Source: Caldifarciminota bacterium
GTDB lineage: Bacteria; Hydrothermota; Hydrothermia; S141-80
Direction of reading: 5' to 3'
DNA: 8,121 bases
Assembly (NCBI GenBank): GCA_015490255.1
Contig: WFYF01000088.1
Span: forward strand, 1-8,121
Below, in pieces: positions 5,953-8,121 of this stretch. Every line of letters starts with the position of its first letter. The first letter of the stretch is position 1. Below the pieces are notes generated by a model that saw only the letters and a list, made by a program, of their open reading frames with translations, was not told the DNA's origin and searched no databases. Position numbers and translations under genes: made by a program.

Positions 5953-7175
5953 AAAAAGTCATGGTGATTCCCACATACTGGAGCCGCCGGAGCCAGCGGG
6001 GATGGGTGGAGGGGGACGACGTTTATGACCATCCCACCCCCCTGGACCGCGAAGGCACTCTTGGACGCACGCTGGAAAGCCTGAACGTTCTTGCCAGCAA
6101 AGATTTTGAACTGGTGATTGTGGTGGTGGCGGTTTCGGACGACATTGCCGATGAAGTGGAGCCCCGGGTGGAGCGCCTGGTGCGCCGGCACGTCCCCGAG
6201 GGGGTCCCGGTGCGTGTGCTGGGGCCCCGGGCGAGTCATGCCCTTCGCCGGTATCTGGAGGAGAAAGAACAGTCCCAGTTTCTTCCCTTCACGGTGTTTC
6301 ATGGCTACGGCAATATCCGGAACGCCGGCCTCTGGGGAGCTTTCCTGGCAGATGCCGACGTGGTGCTTTTTGTGGACGACGACGAGGTCTTTCTGGATGG
6401 GGACTGGGTGGAGCGAGCCACGACGTTCATCGGGAAACCCCTGGGGGGTCGGATGGTGTACGGTGTGGCGGGCTATTACGTGAACCGGGAAGGAGAATTC
6501 TATCTCCGCCCTTCCCATCATCCCTGGGCCCGGATCTGGGGGAAGGTGGAGGCCATGAACGCGGCCTTCCGGAAGGTGATCGGCTCCCCGCCACGACTGA
6601 AGGAAACGCCCTTTGTGTTTGGCGGGGCCATGATCCTCCACCGGGAGATGTTCTGCCAGATTCCCTTTGATCCCCAGGTGCCCCGGGGGGAAGACATTGA
6701 CTATCTGATCAACGCCCGGATGTTTCACTTTGACTTTTTCCTGGACAACACCCTCCGGATCCTTCACCTGCCACCTCCGAAAACCCATCCGGTCTGGCGC
6801 CAGATGCGGGAAGATATCGTGCGATTTCTGGTTGAGCGGGAAAAACTCCGCCGGCAGACCCCCAGAATGGGCATGCGGGAGGTGCTGGTGGAGGAGCTGG
6901 ACCCTTATCCCGGCATCTATCTCCGGGAGGATTTTGAGGACCGGGTCCTCCGGGCCAGCGAGGTGCTGGCGGTGGAATATCTTGCGGAGGGGGATGCGGA
7001 GAGCGCGAAAGAGGCCCTGGCCAACATCACCCTGGCCCTGGAAAAACCTTTTCTGAAAAACGATCCCTTTGAGCAGTTCCTCGCCTTCCGGGACCTGTGG
7101 GCGCAGTGGATGGACTTTGTGGATACCCACCGGGAGGAACTGGTCTCCCGGCTGTCCTTCACCCCCATTGTCTGA
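5949..7175 (+). CDS. GT-A fold glycosyltransferase (GT2-like), acceptor unknown
   Basis: The 408-residue product looks like a soluble inverting-type GT-A glycosyltransferase; no membrane helix is visible. It opens with V-M-V-I-P-T-Y-W (about 4-11), the usual first strand. A G121-N-I-R-N-A-G127 stretch resembles the 'G...ARN.G' sugar-nucleotide loop of GT2 enzymes. The metal-binding DxD motif is D143-D-D145 in L-F-V-D-D-D-E-V-F. A conserved-looking F-G-G-A-M-I-L-H-R segment precedes the acidic R-G-E248-D-I-D-Y252, the likely catalytic-base region, and H273 in L-H-L-P-P-P-K-T-H-P may be a third metal ligand. Residues about 285-408 look helical and have no assigned role. An unusual insert rich in charged and aromatic residues (about 12-35) follows the first strand. 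Related folds include glucosyl-3-phosphoglycerate synthases, so a solute or lipid acceptor is possible. The GTG start has a good ribosome site. Confidence 0.8.
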   Translation: MKKVMVIPTYWSRRSQRGWVEGDDVYDHPTPLDREGTLGRTLESLNVLASKDFELVIVVVAVSDDIADEVEPRVERLVRRHVPEGVPVRVLGPRASHALRRYLEEKEQSQFLPFTVFHGYGNIRNAGLWGAFLADADVVLFVDDDEVFLDGDWVERATTFIGKPLGGRMVYGVAGYYVNREGEFYLRPSHHPWARIWGKVEAMNAAFRKVIGSPPRLKETPFVFGGAMILHREMFCQIPFDPQVPRGEDIDYLINARMFHFDFFLDNTLRILHLPPPKTHPVWRQMREDIVRFLVEREKLRRQTPRMGMREVLVEELDPYPGIYLREDFEDRVLRASEVLAVEYLAEGDAESAKEALANITLALEKPFLKNDPFEQFLAFRDLWAQWMDFVDTHREELVSRLSFTPIV

Positions 7176-7178
7176 AGG

Positions 7179-8121
7179 ATGCCCCGTCTCCCGGCCTGGG
7201 CGGACCGTCTCCAGGAAGGCGTGCTTGTTCTGGACCGGGAGGGGAAAGTCCTGGCGGAAAACGCCCGGGTGCAGGAACTTTTCTCCCGAGGCGGCGCGTA
7301 TCTCTGGGAACGCCTCCGCCGGCATGAGATTTTTGCCTTCCTGAACGAGATTGAGGCACGGGGTGAGGCGTTTCTGCTCCTCCATCGTCCCTCCGGTGTG
7401 CTGGAGTTTCGTGGATTCCTTGAGGGAGAGCACCGGTGGGTGTTCGTCCGTCCTCGGCCGGATGTCAGCCTCCGGGAAAACCAGCGTGCCCTTTTCTCCC
7501 AGATTTCTCATGAACTCCGGACCCCCCTGGCCAACATCCGGATGGCCTTTGATCTTTTCCGGGAAGGTACGATGGAGAAAGAAACCTTCCTGACCACCAC
7601 CGGAAGAAACCTGGAACGCATGGAAGTTCTGGTGGAACTCCTTTCCCGACAGCACAAGGTGGAAACCTGGAGCCCCGTGTTTGAACAGAGGGACTGGTGT
7701 GCCGAGGTTTCCACCATTCTCCGGGCCTTCCACGCCCGTGTGGAAGCCGCTGAGCTGAGATTGTCTTATGAGTGTTCCCTGGAAGCCCCCCTTCCGGTGG
7801 ATCGGTTCCTCCTTTCCACCATTCTGTTTCCCCTTCTGGACAACGCGGTGCGCTATACGCCTCCCGGAGGCCGGATCTGTGTGCGCCTTGTGGCAGAGGA
7901 AGGAAAGATCCGTCTGGTGGTGGAAGACACCGGTCGGGGCATCCCCGTTCACATCCGGGATCGGGTGTTTGATCCCTTCGTGCAGCACGAAGGAGGAACG
8001 TGGCTGGGCCTCAGCCTGGTCCGGGGGGCGGTGGCCCGCTGGGGAGGGGAGATCCACCTGGAAAGCCGGGAAGGAGAGGGCACCCGGGTGACGGTGATCC
8101 TGCCTCTCTCCCCAGCAGAAC
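7179..8121 (+). CDS. Soluble PAS-like sensor histidine kinase, PhoR-like (partial at 3' end)
   Basis: The frame is open from the ATG at 7179 to the window edge (314 codons), so the stop is not seen, though the ATPase domain appears almost complete. Residues about 8-95 resemble a PAS domain (L-Q-E-G-V-L-V-L-D-R-E-G-K-V-L-A-E-N), similar to that of PhoR-type kinases. The phospho-acceptor is H111 in F-S-Q-I-S-H-E-L-R-T-P-L. The ATPase domain has the N box (L-L-D221-N222-A-V-R-Y-T-P), G1 box (E-D250-T-G-R-G-I-P) and F box (V-F264-D-P-F). The G2 box reads G-G-T-W275-L-G-L, with Trp where Gly is usual. No membrane helix is visible, so the kinase is probably cytosolic. No response regulator lies in the window; one may follow. 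The gene begins 3 bases after the glycosyltransferase stop; GAAGG touches the ATG, so initiation may rely on coupling. Confidence 0.92.
   Translation, partial: MPRLPAWADRLQEGVLVLDREGKVLAENARVQELFSRGGAYLWERLRRHEIFAFLNEIEARGEAFLLLHRPSGVLEFRGFLEGEHRWVFVRPRPDVSLRENQRALFSQISHELRTPLANIRMAFDLFREGTMEKETFLTTTGRNLERMEVLVELLSRQHKVETWSPVFEQRDWCAEVSTILRAFHARVEAAELRLSYECSLEAPLPVDRFLLSTILFPLLDNAVRYTPPGGRICVRLVAEEGKIRLVVEDTGRGIPVHIRDRVFDPFVQHEGGTWLGLSLVRGAVARWGGEIHLESREGEGTRVTVILPLSPAE

Noticed and set aside
5886..8057. A 723-codon open frame on the minus strand opposite the glycosyltransferase and kinase
   Set aside because: It is the antisense shadow of two genes with clear motifs. Its composition is rich in His, Gly, Pro and Gln without domain-like patterns, and its length follows from codon bias.
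1..8121. CRISPR, mobile element, toxin-antitoxin, tRNA or riboswitch signals
   Set aside because: I saw no regularly spaced repeats, transposase motifs, cloverleaf-like segments or untranslated leader of useful length; all sequence is accounted for by overlapping genes.

Overview
This 8.1 kb window is a single, gap-free run of ten genes on the + strand. Two are cut by the window edges: nuoD at the left and a histidine kinase at the right. Neighbouring genes overlap by 1-22 bases, mostly as ATGA or GTGA stop/start junctions. The only intergenic space is 3 bases before the kinase gene. I see no promoter, terminator, tRNA, rRNA, CRISPR array, insertion sequence or other non-coding block. The DNA is GC-rich, with Arg codons mostly CGG/CGC. 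Eight of the nine visible stops are TGA, one is TAG and none is TAA. These traits, the two-subunit type of glycine decarboxylase and the Glu/Arg-rich proteins fit a streamlined, possibly thermophilic bacterium. I cannot name a phylum from the sequence alone.

Layout: (1) 2-885 holds the end of a respiratory complex I cluster, nuoD (C-terminal part) and nuoE. The expected nuoF does not follow. (2) 882-1427 encodes a small protein with one membrane anchor, a short coiled coil and a C-terminal region that looks like a degenerate OmpA/MotB-type domain. (3) 1424-2872 is gcvPB, the PLP-binding subunit of glycine decarboxylase, without gcvPA beside it. (4) 2869/2872-5014 is the conserved trio rbfA-truB-ribF: ribosome maturation, tRNA pseudouridylation and FMN/FAD synthesis. 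The usual upstream partner infB is absent. (5) 4993-8121 holds a Rossmann dehydrogenase of the 2,4-diaminopentanoate dehydrogenase family, a GT-A type glycosyltransferase of unknown acceptor, and a soluble PAS-like histidine kinase with an altered ATP-lid motif.

How the genes work together: the packing implies one polycistronic transcript with translational coupling. The products do not form one pathway. They mix energy metabolism (complex I, glycine cleavage), translation support, flavin cofactor supply (FMN and FAD serve complex I and the glycine-cleavage L protein), amino-acid oxidoreduction, envelope or solute glycosylation and signalling. Growth-linked co-expression is the simplest reading. 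The right-hand trio (dehydrogenase, glycosyltransferase, kinase) and the anchored protein after nuoE are the least explained parts. I found no clear evidence of a new defence system or mobile system.
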